A DNA stretch of 64,000 bases from Methanococcoides sp. (GTDB taxonomy: Archaea; Halobacteriota; Methanosarcinia; Methanosarcinales; Methanosarcinaceae), in contig JAIORD010000005.1 of the NCBI GenBank assembly GCA_021108275.1, positions 163,698 through 227,697 on the forward strand, given 5' to 3'. Shown piece after piece: positions 45,889-55,029 of this stretch (position 1 is the first letter of the stretch; every line of letters begins with the position of its first letter). The notes under the pieces are model-generated. The model did no database searches and was not told where the DNA came from. It was given only the letters and a program-made list of their open reading frames with translations. Position numbers and translations under genes: made by a program.

Positions 45889-47064
45889 TTGAGAACACAA
45901 TGCAAACCCTCTCAATTCATAGCAAACAGTATGCAAAAGGTACCACCATCAGGCATCCGAAAGTTCTTTGACATGGTATCAGATAGCGAAGACGTGATCA
46001 CCCTAGGAGTGGGAGAACCGGATTATGTGACACCATGGCACATAAGGGAAGCGTGCATACATTCCATCGAGCATGGAGAAACATCCTACACTTCCAACTA
46101 TGGACTTCTGGAACTTCGCGAAGAGCTCTCAAAACACTATACTCGAAGACATAATGTTTATTATGAGCCTGAGACTGAGATCCTTGTCACCACTGGAGTC
46201 AGCGAAGGACTCGACCTTGCGATCAGAGCGATAGTCAACCCCGGAGACGAGGTAATAGTCGTACAGCCCTCATATGTCGCCTACGTACCATCTATCATCT
46301 TTGCAGGCGGAGTCCCTGTGACCCTTGGGGCCAGGCCAGAGAATGACTTCAAGATCACAGCAGATGAGATAAAAGCCGCAATAACGAACAAGACGAAAGC
46401 GGTCATCATCAATTATCCCAATAACCCTACCGGCGCTACAATGGACAGAAGTGATCTCGAGGCCATAGCAGACGTCATTGTGGAACACGACATCCTGATG
46501 ATATCGGATGAAGTGTATGAAAGGCTTACATACGAAGGAACCCATACCTGCTTTTCCTCACTTGAAGGCATGCGCGACCGCACCATTCTACTTAATGGAT
46601 TTTCAAAAGCATATGCAATGACAGGTTTCAGGATGGCATACGCCCTTGCGCCGAAAGAGATCATTGATGCAATGATGCTCATCCACCAGTACACCATGCT
46701 TTGTGCCCCGATAACTGCCCAGATAGGAGCTATCGAAGCCCTTCGCAATGGCGAAAAAGAAGTGGAAAAGATGGCCAGAGAATACAATCGCCGCAGAAAA
46801 CTTATTGTCAGTGGTCTGAACAAAATCGGACTTGATTGCTTCAACCCAAGAGGTGCATTCTACGCATTCCCATCAATAAGCAGCACAGGACTTTCAGCGG
46901 ATGAATTTGCAGAAAGGCTGCTTACCGAGTATAAGGTCGTAACCATCCCAGGAAATATCTTTGGAGATACAGGAGAGGGCTTCCTCAGATGTGCATACGC
47001 AGCATCAAGAGAAGATATAAAAGAAGCACTTGAGAGAATAGGTAATTTTGTAGATGGATTATGA
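45889..47064 (+). CDS. Class I/II PLP aminotransferase (aspartate/aromatic type)
   Basis: A 391-residue fold-type I aminotransferase. NYPNNPTGATM near 182, the PLP Lys in NGFSKAYAMTGFRMAYA near 239, and RCAYAASREDIKEAL at the C-terminus. The start is TTG 45889, eight bases after a strong GGAGG (45876-45880); no ATG fits. It ends inside a terminator hairpin. The substrate (aspartate, aromatic or alanine) cannot be decided from sequence. Confidence 0.92.
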   Translation: MRTQCKPSQFIANSMQKVPPSGIRKFFDMVSDSEDVITLGVGEPDYVTPWHIREACIHSIEHGETSYTSNYGLLELREELSKHYTRRHNVYYEPETEILVTTGVSEGLDLAIRAIVNPGDEVIVVQPSYVAYVPSIIFAGGVPVTLGARPENDFKITADEIKAAITNKTKAVIINYPNNPTGATMDRSDLEAIADVIVEHDILMISDEVYERLTYEGTHTCFSSLEGMRDRTILLNGFSKAYAMTGFRMAYALAPKEIIDAMMLIHQYTMLCAPITAQIGAIEALRNGEKEVEKMAREYNRRRKLIVSGLNKIGLDCFNPRGAFYAFPSISSTGLSADEFAERLLTEYKVVTIPGNIFGDTGEGFLRCAYAASREDIKEALERIGNFVDGL

Positions 47065-47082
47065 ATTGATCCATCTTTTTTT
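47053..47082 (+). terminator. Aminotransferase terminator overlapping its stop
   Basis: Stem GATGGAT/ATCCATC (47053-47059 with 47069-47075), TGA stop in the loop, then seven T. Confidence 0.75.
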
Positions 47083-47136
47083 CAACAACTTTATTTTAAC
47101 AACGTTCTTTCAATGACCTGTTACAAACCATACAGA

Positions 47137-47511
47137 TCACTCACCCAGGAGTTCCTTATCGATATTTGCGACCAGACCGGTCACTTTTTCATACCACTTA
47201 TCGATATTTTCCTGGATCATTTCTTTGACCCTTGTGGGATCAATAGCCACATATTCATAGAAATAGCCACCTATATCGATGGTCTTGGTCTCACGATAAA
47301 CGAGACCACATGAGATGAGGTTCTGCAGTGAACGATAAGCTGTACTGCGCTCCCGGTTAAGGAACTCACCGAGGTTTTCAGCTGTCATTGGGCCATTTGC
47401 AAGAAGGGATTTATATGCCTCCATATCAAGTGTTTTAAGCCCCAATATACACTTTGCCACATCGTCACATTGACAATTGGCCCTTAACATTTCCCGGATC
47501 GATGTTGTCAT
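47137..47511 (-). CDS. TrmB-like winged-helix regulator
   Basis: A 124-residue protein with a TrmB-type winged helix (ILGLKTLDMEAYKSLLANGPMTAENLGEFLNRERSTAYRSLQNLISCGLVYRET) and a C-terminal helix likely for dimerisation; it lacks the sugar-binding domain of full TrmB. CQCDD near the N-terminus (Cys 13 and 15) could sense redox or metal. Divergent from the DUF5591 gene with 108 bp between, so it may control that gene. Confidence 0.82.
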   Translation of the reverse strand: MTTSIREMLRANCQCDDVAKCILGLKTLDMEAYKSLLANGPMTAENLGEFLNRERSTAYRSLQNLISCGLVYRETKTIDIGGYFYEYVAIDPTRVKEMIQENIDKWYEKVTGLVANIDKELLGE

Positions 47512-47588
47512 ATTTTACCACTTAATATCTTAGAACTTAGAGAGTACTTTTGTATAGTTTATACAAAACCATAACATTCACGTAGTTA

Positions 47589-47600
47589 ATTATATATATA
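47589..47600 (+). promoter_or_regulatory. TATA box of the DUF5591 gene; leaderless start
   Basis: TATATATATA about 20-30 bp ahead of ATG 47620. The expected transcription start falls at or next to the ATG, and no ribosome-binding site is seen. Confidence 0.55.
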
Positions 47601-47619
47601 GTTTATTAGAATCCATCAC

Positions 47620-48306
47620 ATGTTGAAAACTATAATCCCTGAAGATGAACGCTCCAAGGAGCCCCTTGATACCGAACGCCTGATATATCACCCGGACATG
47701 ATACGTGCTAATGAATGGGTATTATCAGAATATAAGCCACCGACAAGGGATTTTTGTATATTTGTCCCATGTGCAATGAGAAAACCATACCATACTAGTC
47801 CGTCACACAAAATGTATGACCGCATAATCTTTGGCATTCTCGAACAGGAAGATGCACATGTGGTCGTTTTCGGGACCTGCGGGATAACCCCCAGAGAGAT
47901 CGATACAGAATATCCATTCACGGACTATAGGTTCATGATGGGAAAATGCAATGTGGCAAAGATAAAACGGGATTTTATAAAGATGGAAAGCGAGAGGCTT
48001 GCAAGATATCTCGAAAAAACACGTGATAACTACAAGCACAGGATCGCCTACTGCATCGGAGATTTCAGAACAGCAATGGAAAAAGCTGTTGAGATGACAA
48101 ATATAGAAGTCTCGATCATTCCTAAAAAAGAAACAATGGAAGAACTTGCCAACCCTGACAAGCGTTTCGTCTATGGCAGCCTGAGCCAGCAACAGTACCT
48201 TCAGGACTTTTCAGATTCCATCACAGAAAAAATGAACATCGACGCACGCACTGTTGGCGTTCACGAAGACCTGTCCACCAATGATATGGACTGGTACCTT
48301 TTGTAA
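47620..48306 (+). CDS. Stand-alone DUF5591 / archaeosine-synthase-like core domain
   Basis: A 228-residue DUF5591 protein containing PCAMRKPYHTSPSH near residue 51, an exact fit to the PCx3KPYx2Sx2H signature of archaeosine synthase (ArcS), which modifies preQ0 at position 15 of archaeal tRNA. Full ArcS is more than twice as long, with TGT-like N-terminal and PUA domains; here only the core is present. It may be a split or paralogous enzyme acting on tRNA or on a free substrate. Divergent from a TrmB-like regulator. Confidence 0.82.
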   Translation: MLKTIIPEDERSKEPLDTERLIYHPDMIRANEWVLSEYKPPTRDFCIFVPCAMRKPYHTSPSHKMYDRIIFGILEQEDAHVVVFGTCGITPREIDTEYPFTDYRFMMGKCNVAKIKRDFIKMESERLARYLEKTRDNYKHRIAYCIGDFRTAMEKAVEMTNIEVSIIPKKETMEELANPDKRFVYGSLSQQQYLQDFSDSITEKMNIDARTVGVHEDLSTNDMDWYLL

Positions 48307-48320
48307 AGCAGATCAATTAT

Positions 48321-48358
48321 CAAAAAAAGTTTAAAATTAGGTACCTTAAAAGGTACCT
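48321..48358. terminator. Bidirectional terminator
   Basis: AGGTACCTT-AA-AAGGTACCT (48339-48358), a 9-bp perfect stem between convergent genes. On the minus strand it is followed by a seven-T run (48322-48328). Confidence 0.65.
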
Positions 48359-48375
48359 TCTTGTTCTATAAAATA

Positions 48376-49107
48376 TTATTTCTCGAGGTATGGAGACTGT
48401 GGAAGTACTGCCATTCCGCTGTCGGAAATGTTGAGCACCCTCACTTCATTGATAGTACCTGAACCCCTGAGCTTCATGACATAGACAGTGCGCTGCAAGT
48501 TACTTCCAATGACCTCACGGCCGAGCTTGATAACAGAATCAGCACCATACTCGACCATCTCATCAAGACCGAACATTGCACCTACTGTGATAAGGGAAGT
48601 GACCTCGCGTTTCCTGAAGACACCAAAGACATCATCGATCAATGTGCGAAGCTTATAATTAGACTCGATCGCAAGGAACATTGCCTCAACGGAATCGATA
48701 AAGACCCTGTCAGGTTTTATCTCCTCAAGCTTGCTCTCAATAAGTTTCTTGAAGCTCTTGATAAGTTCCGTAGGAGCGATCTCCACACTTTTCTGAAGAC
48801 GAAGACTTGGATCTGTAATATCTACAAATACAAGTTTTCCATCCTTTACCAGACCATCAAGATCCCATCCGAAAGAAGATTGCATTTCACGTACAAGAGA
48901 CTTTGACTCTTCAGAGGTGATAATACACATCGTAGTTTCGCCCTTGTTGATACCTTCCATCAGGAACTGAGTACCGAAAATGGTTTTACCGGTACCGGAC
49001 TTTCCTGAAACTACGTTAGCAGTCCCTTTGAAAAAACCACCTTTCAACATCTCATCCAGTCCACGAATTCCCGTACTAACCCTTTCTTGAATTACTTCAT
49101 CAGCCAT
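48376..49107 (-). CDS. KaiC-like RecA-superfamily ATPase
   Basis: A 243-residue single-domain KaiC/GvpD-type ATPase: STGIRGLDEMLKGGFFKGTANVVSGKSGTGKT with Walker A near residue 36, Walker B PDRVFIDSVEAMF near 118, and a C-terminal VYVMKLRGSGTINEVRVL typical of KaiC-like proteins. Role unknown; archaeal relatives are linked to signalling and motility. It stands alone. Confidence 0.9.
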   Translation of the reverse strand: MADEVIQERVSTGIRGLDEMLKGGFFKGTANVVSGKSGTGKTIFGTQFLMEGINKGETTMCIITSEESKSLVREMQSSFGWDLDGLVKDGKLVFVDITDPSLRLQKSVEIAPTELIKSFKKLIESKLEEIKPDRVFIDSVEAMFLAIESNYKLRTLIDDVFGVFRKREVTSLITVGAMFGLDEMVEYGADSVIKLGREVIGSNLQRTVYVMKLRGSGTINEVRVLNISDSGMAVLPQSPYLEK

Positions 49108-49294
49108 ATTTACACCTGATAGTTATATTATATTATATTATGTTGAATATTTTTAAAAGAATTATGAGAAACATACAGCAATGAAAAGATGCACCCCTAT
49201 CTATCGAACATCTTAGAAACAACTGTATTGAAACATCAATATGTCTTGTTATGATATAAAAAATGATTTATGCCATGTAAAAAATGATGGGAAC

Positions 49295-49666
49295 TTAGCC
49301 CTCCACAACTTCTGCCTCTCCTTCCTGAAGAACCTCAAGGAAAATATCCCGGAACAACAATTTCTCGACCGTCCTCGCAACATATCCGCGATGCTGGTGT
49401 TTCTGTATATCCTCATTAAGACGAAGATCAGAATCCACCTGAATACGTATCAGACATAATCTGAATCCTTCAGCATCCTTTAGTTCAAAGGAATAAAAAC
49501 GATCCAATAAATAAGGAAGTATATATGGATCATCTATCGCTTCACACAGAAGCAATTGCTCCTCAGAGATCTCAGCAATATCCGCACCCAGGGACAGATC
49601 ACCTGTTATCAATCGGAGACTTTTTAAAGAATATTTCTTATTATCAATCGTTGTATACTCGACCAT
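49295..49666 (-). CDS. Hypothetical protein after cobY
   Basis: A 123-residue acidic protein I do not recognise (starts MVEYTTIDNKKYSLKSLRLITGD, ends EGEAEVVEG). It lies 16 bp downstream of cobY on the same strand, at the end of the cobamide operon, so it may be co-transcribed. No motif, signal or membrane segment is visible. Confidence 0.7.
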   Translation of the reverse strand: MVEYTTIDNKKYSLKSLRLITGDLSLGADIAEISEEQLLLCEAIDDPYILPYLLDRFYSFELKDAEGFRLCLIRIQVDSDLRLNEDIQKHQHRGYVARTVEKLLFRDIFLEVLQEGEAEVVEG

Positions 49667-49682
49667 ATGACCCCGCCCTGAT

Positions 49683-50303
49683 TTATTTAGAGAACAAATT
49701 CTTCATAAGGAGATCTTCACACCGCTTCATATCATCCACCGTATTGATGTTCAATGCGACCTCAGGATCATCCAGCATGTAATTGTGATATTCCTGCTCC
49801 TCACTAATGAATTTCCCATCAAGAATATTGATGCCTGCAGGCACAATAAGGTTTCCCTCCCAATTAAATACAGTATCGGGCCTGATGCCAACCTTCTTGC
49901 AAAGAGAGATAGGAACGAAAACAGACATCGAAGAACTACCACAATCCTGATATGCTTCAATGATGGAATCAATTAATTTAGGGGTCACCATTGGCAGATC
50001 AGACATTATTATCATCACGGGCTCCCTGATATTGGAACTCTCCACCGCATATACCATGTCACCCACGTAATTGTCACCATTTGTATTGATCGCCTGTATG
50101 TGATCCCCATATATTTCAGTCACCAGTTTTTCAGTAGCAGGGGTTGAGGGAGAGACCGCTACAAATATGCGATCAATGTAAGAGGACCTCTCAAGCGAGT
50201 CGATCACATAACTTATGAGAGGCTTACCGAGAAGCTCGACACATGGTTTTTCACCCATACCGAGCCGAAGTCCCTGCCCACCGGCCATTATAACGGCGTC
50301 CAA
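49683..50303 (-). CDS. cobY: Adenosylcobinamide-phosphate guanylyltransferase, copy 1
   Basis: A 206-residue nucleotidyltransferase, the archaeal GTP:adenosylcobinamide-phosphate guanylyltransferase CobY that activates cobinamide for lower-ligand attachment. VIMAGGQGLRLGMGEKPCVEL is at the N-terminus and MIIMSDLPMVTP near 100. The start is TTG 50303 (MDAVIMAGG), five bases after GGAGGT; it overlaps the cobS end by 16 bp. A second copy is at 54344-54958. Confidence 0.9.
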   Translation of the reverse strand: MDAVIMAGGQGLRLGMGEKPCVELLGKPLISYVIDSLERSSYIDRIFVAVSPSTPATEKLVTEIYGDHIQAINTNGDNYVGDMVYAVESSNIREPVMIIMSDLPMVTPKLIDSIIEAYQDCGSSSMSVFVPISLCKKVGIRPDTVFNWEGNLIVPAGINILDGKFISEEQEYHNYMLDDPEVALNINTVDDMKRCEDLLMKNLFSK

Positions 50304-51103
50304 AAGAGACCTCCATAACCATTATTGACCGCAGTGATAGCAACCGTAAGCACCATCAATACGACGACCCTTGCAATTTCATTCGAAGTACCGATACAAT
50401 CCCCGTTTACACCTTTGAAATGGCGTTTGGATATGTTCAGTATTACAAAAGCTGTAACGATCGCAGAGATATAACCTATGATCCCAAGAGTTCCAAGGGC
50501 CAGCACACATGCCAATGCGCCAAGAACGAAGGATACAGCATATCTTGGAAATGTAGTATTATTGATTATCATGGAACCAAAGCCTTCATGGATAGGCTTG
50601 CCAAATGCAGCCACTGTCAACATAGCCTGTTTTGCACCTATCTCAGCTATAAGGAGAGAGATGGCAAGCATAAGTGCAGCATTGTCCGAAAAGAACAAGA
50701 CCTCTGCCTGCAGGGAAGATATCGATGCATACAAGGCGATCAATGCTAAAACCGTATAACTGACTCCCCCGATACCGAGAGACAGATCTTTAAGGGCATT
50801 GACTTTCTTTTCCAAAGAACCGTGTGCTGTTGCACCATCGCCGAAATCACCCAGACCATCAAGGTGGTTCAATCCTGTAATATAATAGATGAAAACCATT
50901 ATCATTACAGCGCTTATGGTCGAAGGGAGGAAAGATTCGGTCAAATATGCAAAAATACCTATCATGGCCCCAAGGACAATGCCTGCAAAGGTCTGGAGAT
51001 AACTGCGCTTTACAAGTTCATCAAGCCCTTCCATGGACATCCCCACAGGTATTGTGGAAAGAAAACCAAAGCTTGTCCTGAGGGCAAGTAAAAATCCGCT
51101 CAT
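50288..51103 (-). CDS. cobS: Adenosylcobinamide-GDP ribazoletransferase
   Basis: A 271-residue membrane enzyme that joins alpha-ribazole (phosphate) to adenosylcobinamide-GDP. LGFLSTIPVGMSMEGLDELVKRS is near the N-terminus, with the active-site-type GLNHLDGLGDFGDG near 78 and several membrane helices. The ATG overlaps the cobZ stop (ATGA) and its end overlaps cobY, so translation is coupled. Confidence 0.95.
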   Translation of the reverse strand: MSGFLLALRTSFGFLSTIPVGMSMEGLDELVKRSYLQTFAGIVLGAMIGIFAYLTESFLPSTISAVMIMVFIYYITGLNHLDGLGDFGDGATAHGSLEKKVNALKDLSLGIGGVSYTVLALIALYASISSLQAEVLFFSDNAALMLAISLLIAEIGAKQAMLTVAAFGKPIHEGFGSMIINNTTFPRYAVSFVLGALACVLALGTLGIIGYISAIVTAFVILNISKRHFKGVNGDCIGTSNEIARVVVLMVLTVAITAVNNGYGGLFWTPL

Positions 51104-51687
51104 CCTGCTATCACACCACTATTCTCGAGATTTTTCTTTGGCTTCCTTTGATTTTCAGCCGCATCTGCCATGCCTCTTGTGTACATGCTGGCAGAAACAC
51201 CACCAATAAGACCTCCAATGATATCATCCATGAAAGGTCCCAGTTTTGAAAGAATGCCTGGTTTTTGTTTGTCGAACCTCACGAACTCGAAAATGCCCTT
51301 ATCACCACTGATATATTTAGCAATGCTCATTCCCATGACCTCATCGGCAATGATGAAAGTCAGATCATTCTCATAAGAGCTTCTGCTGATATTCGGAAGG
51401 TTGCCTTTTTCACCCTCCCTCTCCAGCAGTATGCCGGAATATATCAGAAGGCAAAGATTAGCATCGGAGATAGCGATATCCAGTTCCCTCCTGAAGCGTT
51501 CCTCTGCGATCTCACGGGTCTCAAGCCCGGGATGAGGAGCATAAAGCTCAAGAGCAGTATCAACAAGCATATCCACGGTGATACCTTCTTCTTCCAGTAT
51601 TTCGATGATATTATGATTAATATCGCCTTCCAATTCCTTTGGTTGGTCTTTTTTGAGATCCTGAGAGTCTATATCTGACAATTTCAT
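51100..51687 (-). CDS. cobZ: Alpha-ribazole-phosphate phosphatase CobZ
   Basis: About 195 residues matching the archaeal CobZ group, which resembles phosphatidylglycerophosphatase A rather than bacterial CobC. IADEVMGMSIAKYISGDKG and LGPFMDDIIGGLIGG are the visible motifs, and the N-terminal ~70 residues are helical. ATG 51687 is preferred to an in-frame GTG at 51696. Position between cbiB and cobS supports the role. Confidence 0.87.
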   Translation of the reverse strand: MKLSDIDSQDLKKDQPKELEGDINHNIIEILEEEGITVDMLVDTALELYAPHPGLETREIAEERFRRELDIAISDANLCLLIYSGILLEREGEKGNLPNISRSSYENDLTFIIADEVMGMSIAKYISGDKGIFEFVRFDKQKPGILSKLGPFMDDIIGGLIGGVSASMYTRGMADAAENQRKPKKNLENSGVIAG

Positions 51688-51709
51688 AATTATCACTTAC
51701 AAGGTTCGA

Positions 51710-52705
51710 TTATAGATAGTTGATTAAATTCGATATTATATAGATTAAAGCTACAAATATTATTACAACAAGTATTGAAGACATACCGATAACTTCTGCT
51801 GCCTTTTTAATATCTTCTGCCTTTGGCAATGAGAGGCCCTTACCTATAACATAGGTATTGGGTTTCTCAAGCCGGACACCAAGAGCCCCTGCAATTGCAG
51901 CCATCGGATAACCGGAATTAGGAGAAGGTGTTGTCATACAGTCTGTTGATGCACACCTGTACGCGCCAATATGGTCCAGTCCTTTGCTCTTTAAAAGAAC
52001 ACTTGAAAGGAAAGAACCTGCCATGATGAACACCACACATATACGTGCAGGTATCCAGTTAAGCACATCATCGGTCTTTGCTGAGAAATAACCAATGTCC
52101 CTGTACTTCTCATTCATGTAGCCCACCATTGAATCAAGCGTACTTACAGCCTTGAAGATATAAGCACCTATAAGGCCGTAAGGGCCGAATATCACATAGT
52201 AGAACAACGGGCTCAATATCCCGTCAACGAAGTTCTCGGAGCAGGTCTCAATGACAGAAGAGGACACCTGGCCTTCAGTTAACTTTGAAGTATCCCTGCT
52301 CACATACATTGAGAGCTTTTCACGTGCAGATACAAGGTCACCTTTTTCCAGTTCCCCATAGACCTCCATTGCAGCTTCCAGTAATCTGCGAATGGCGAAC
52401 GTGGATTTAAGGAAATAGGCCTCAATTAGAAGCACTACGAATTCCGGAATGAAAGATAGATTTGCGATAAGAAGCACAACATAAGCTATAGAAGCTGCAA
52501 ATAAGATAACAATGAGAGCAAATACCACACCATATGCTTTTTTATGTGTGGCAGGGACCTTTTCCTTGAAGAATCCGATAAGGTTACCTATCCAGACCAC
52601 CGGATGCAATGCTGTGGGTGGCTCACCTATCAAAAGATCAAAACCTGTTGCCAGAAGGAGCACGAATATCAAATGCCCCGCATCAGGCAGGAAAGGTTCG
52701 ATCAT
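51710..52705 (-). CDS. cbiB: Adenosylcobinamide-phosphate synthase
   Basis: A 331-residue membrane protein of the CbiB/CobD family that attaches (R)-1-aminopropanol phosphate to adenosylcobyric acid. FDLLIGEPPTALHPVVWIGNLIGF is at the N-terminus, with SRDTSKL..SSVIETCSENFVDGILSPLFYY near 140 and TPSPNSGYPMAAIAGALGVRLEK near 270. The ATG overlaps the stop of the broken cobD copy by 4 bp. Confidence 0.95.
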   Translation of the reverse strand: MIEPFLPDAGHLIFVLLLATGFDLLIGEPPTALHPVVWIGNLIGFFKEKVPATHKKAYGVVFALIVILFAASIAYVVLLIANLSFIPEFVVLLIEAYFLKSTFAIRRLLEAAMEVYGELEKGDLVSAREKLSMYVSRDTSKLTEGQVSSSVIETCSENFVDGILSPLFYYVIFGPYGLIGAYIFKAVSTLDSMVGYMNEKYRDIGYFSAKTDDVLNWIPARICVVFIMAGSFLSSVLLKSKGLDHIGAYRCASTDCMTTPSPNSGYPMAAIAGALGVRLEKPNTYVIGKGLSLPKAEDIKKAAEVIGMSSILVVIIFVALIYIISNLINYL

Positions 52706-54179
52706 AAACGAGGCTCCAGCACCTTATCCCACGCTTTTTTCAATTTACTACCCATATCCCCACCCTCTGAAAGCACATCGAGAAGCTCTTTTACAACATC
52801 CTTTTCATGAACAAGGACGCAATCCTCACAGCTCCAGACCTGACCACCACTGGAACGGTCGACCCACTTACCTCCCGTACGTTCATCCTCACACCTATAG
52901 AATGGACAGAAGCATAAAGTGCAGTCCTGGTCCTCACATCTGTGACATGGGTAATAGGGGCAATCAGTGTCCCCACCACAAGGAGAGGCATCCCCACTTT
53001 CAATCATTGAAACAAGATCAGCCTTTGCATCCTCTCTTGCTTTTTCAACAACTACATTTCCTATTGCCCGTGAAAGTATGTCAGTCTCCTCCTTGGGACG
53101 GACAGCGATCCTTATAAAATCCGTACCCATGGACGGGAAAGAACTACAATCCCTAATAAGCACCCCATGTGCAGCCAGACGCTGTGAGAGTTCAACAGAA
53201 TCGAAAGAGGAAGCGCTGATATCAACAAGGATATAGTTCACAGTGCTTGGAAGCGGTTTGAACTTACGTATCATTGAGATGCGCTCAGTAAGATAATTAC
53301 GGTCATTTTCAATGGCCTTGCGTGATGCCACAAGATACGGACTGTTGCAACCACCTTCCATGTTACCTCAGGAATGGAACCCAGGTTCCACGAAAGTCTT
53401 GCGATGTTCAATGCATTTGCAATTGTTTTTGAGGCCACACCGAACCCAAGACGAACACCCGGAATAGCAAAATCTTTAGTAAGAGATCGAAGAATGAAAA
53501 GATGATCGTTATCTATCACAGTATCAGTGATCGTTTGTGAAGGATCGTCAGCAAGTTCGATGAAGGCTTCATCGACGAACAGGAGAGTGTTATTGCTGAC
53601 ACATTTTTTTGCCAGTGACAGGATATCCTCCCTTTTATGGAGCTTACCGGTAGGATTGTTCGGATTACATACGAAAAGGATCTTTGCACCCCCAAGCACA
53701 TCGTCGGAGAGATCGAAGATATCATCCTGACCTATGTAACGAACATCAGCACCTGCTACGTTGCACTGTTGTTCATATTCCGCGAACGTAGGGTGAGGTA
53801 TCAGTACAATATCGCCCTGATCCACTATCGCCTCTGCCACAAGCCTGATGATCTCACAGGAACCATTACCAGGAACTATGTTTTCCACAGACAGCCCGTT
53901 GTCCAGAAAACGAGCAGCAGCCTTTCTAAATTCAAGATAACGGTTATCAGGATATTGCCCAAATCGCTCCATGGCATGCTCTAGCAAGCTGTCAAGGTCA
54001 AGCCCGCCTAAAGGATGGTCGAAGGGACTTCCGAGGGGGTTAAGGCTGGCGCTCAGTTCCAGCATCTCCGATGCCGGGATGCCATACTTGTCAGCCATTT
54101 CACGAATAAGCCCACCATGTGAGGGACAGGCCAATTCTATAATGTTTTCTTTTAGAGGGAGTTGTTTTTCTTGTGACAC
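52702..54179 (-). pseudogene. cobD: Threonine-phosphate decarboxylase copy 1, frameshifted by a 19-nt deletion
   Basis: Two overlapping frames together match the intact cobD at 55030-56532. The N-terminal part (GTG start 54179 to TGA 53271, 302 codons) keeps the PLP lysine (LRSLTKDFAIPGVRLGFG) but leaves the family sequence after SWNLGSIPEV. The C-terminal part (ATG 53361 to TGA 52702, 219 codons) resumes at MEGGC and carries the Cys-rich domain (CPYYPCH, CTLCFCPFYRCED). The paralogue has 24 nt between these points and this copy 5. The ATG at 53361 follows GAGGTAAC, so a separate C-terminal protein could be translated. First gene of the cobamide operon. Confidence 0.88.
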
Positions 54180-54343
54180 GCTGATCGAATAATGTAAAGA
54201 ACCGAAAATATATTAAGTTATTCAATTTAGCTTTCTTTAAGCGAACCTACAATTGACTAAAAACCAATGCTGCGAACATAAAATAAGAACTTTATAAATA
54301 AAATAATAAAAAAAGGTAATCAGGTTGGTTTGATTCGATTCCT

Positions 54344-54958
54344 TTATACCATTCTGGCCAATAGCATTTCCTCACACTTTGCCAGTTCAACGACCGAGTC
54401 CACATTGATCGCAACTTCAGGAATATTGGTCAGATGATCGAAATCCACCTGCTCTTCCTCGATCTTAGCAGAATCAAGGACATTTATCCCCACCGGGACC
54501 AGCATTTCGCCGTTCTTGTTGAACACTGTACCCGGCCGCAACCCCAGCTCCCGGAAAAGCCCAATAGGAGCATAAACGGACATTGCCGGAATGGAACGTT
54601 CCACATAGCTTTCAACTATAGCATCAATATGCCCTGATTCGACCAGAGGGAGGTCCGGCATCAATATCATGACAGGACCGGTGCTGCCAGCATCTTTGAC
54701 AGCATTTACCATATCCCCAACATAATTATCACCAGGAGTACGGAGAATGAGAACATCATTCCCATATCGATCCCTGACACACGATTCGGTTTCAGGAGAA
54801 TATGGAGAGGTCTGAACGAAAACACGTTCGATGTGTTCTGCACCAAGAAGAGAGTCAAGAAGATAACTGATAAGTGGCCTGTCGATAAGCATCACACATG
54901 CTTTTTCCTCCACACCAAGCCTCTGGGCAAGACCGCCTGCCATAATAATAGCATCCAT
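54344..54958 (-). CDS. cobY: Adenosylcobinamide-phosphate guanylyltransferase, copy 2
   Basis: A 204-residue CobY paralogue (IIMAGGLAQRLGVEEKACVML; GPVMILMPDLPLVESGHID) with the same organisation as copy 1 and a proper ATG. It lies 71 bp downstream of the intact cobD. The loop after MAGG differs from copy 1 (LAQRLG versus QGLRLG), so the two may differ in activity or regulation. The 164 bp between this gene and the broken cobD hold only AT-rich spacer. Confidence 0.87.
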   Translation of the reverse strand: MDAIIMAGGLAQRLGVEEKACVMLIDRPLISYLLDSLLGAEHIERVFVQTSPYSPETESCVRDRYGNDVLILRTPGDNYVGDMVNAVKDAGSTGPVMILMPDLPLVESGHIDAIVESYVERSIPAMSVYAPIGLFRELGLRPGTVFNKNGEMLVPVGINVLDSAKIEEEQVDFDHLTNIPEVAINVDSVVELAKCEEMLLARMV

Positions 54959-55029
54959 TTTAGTCCTCCAACATCAAGAATATGAGGCCGACATCTAAAG
55001 ATATCGGCGCTTAGAACACTACAAACACA

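Noticed and set aside
52702..54179. Pyrrolysine or programmed frameshift explaining the split cobD
   Set aside because: The break is a 19-nt loss relative to the paralogue, not an amber codon, and no slippery sequence is evident.
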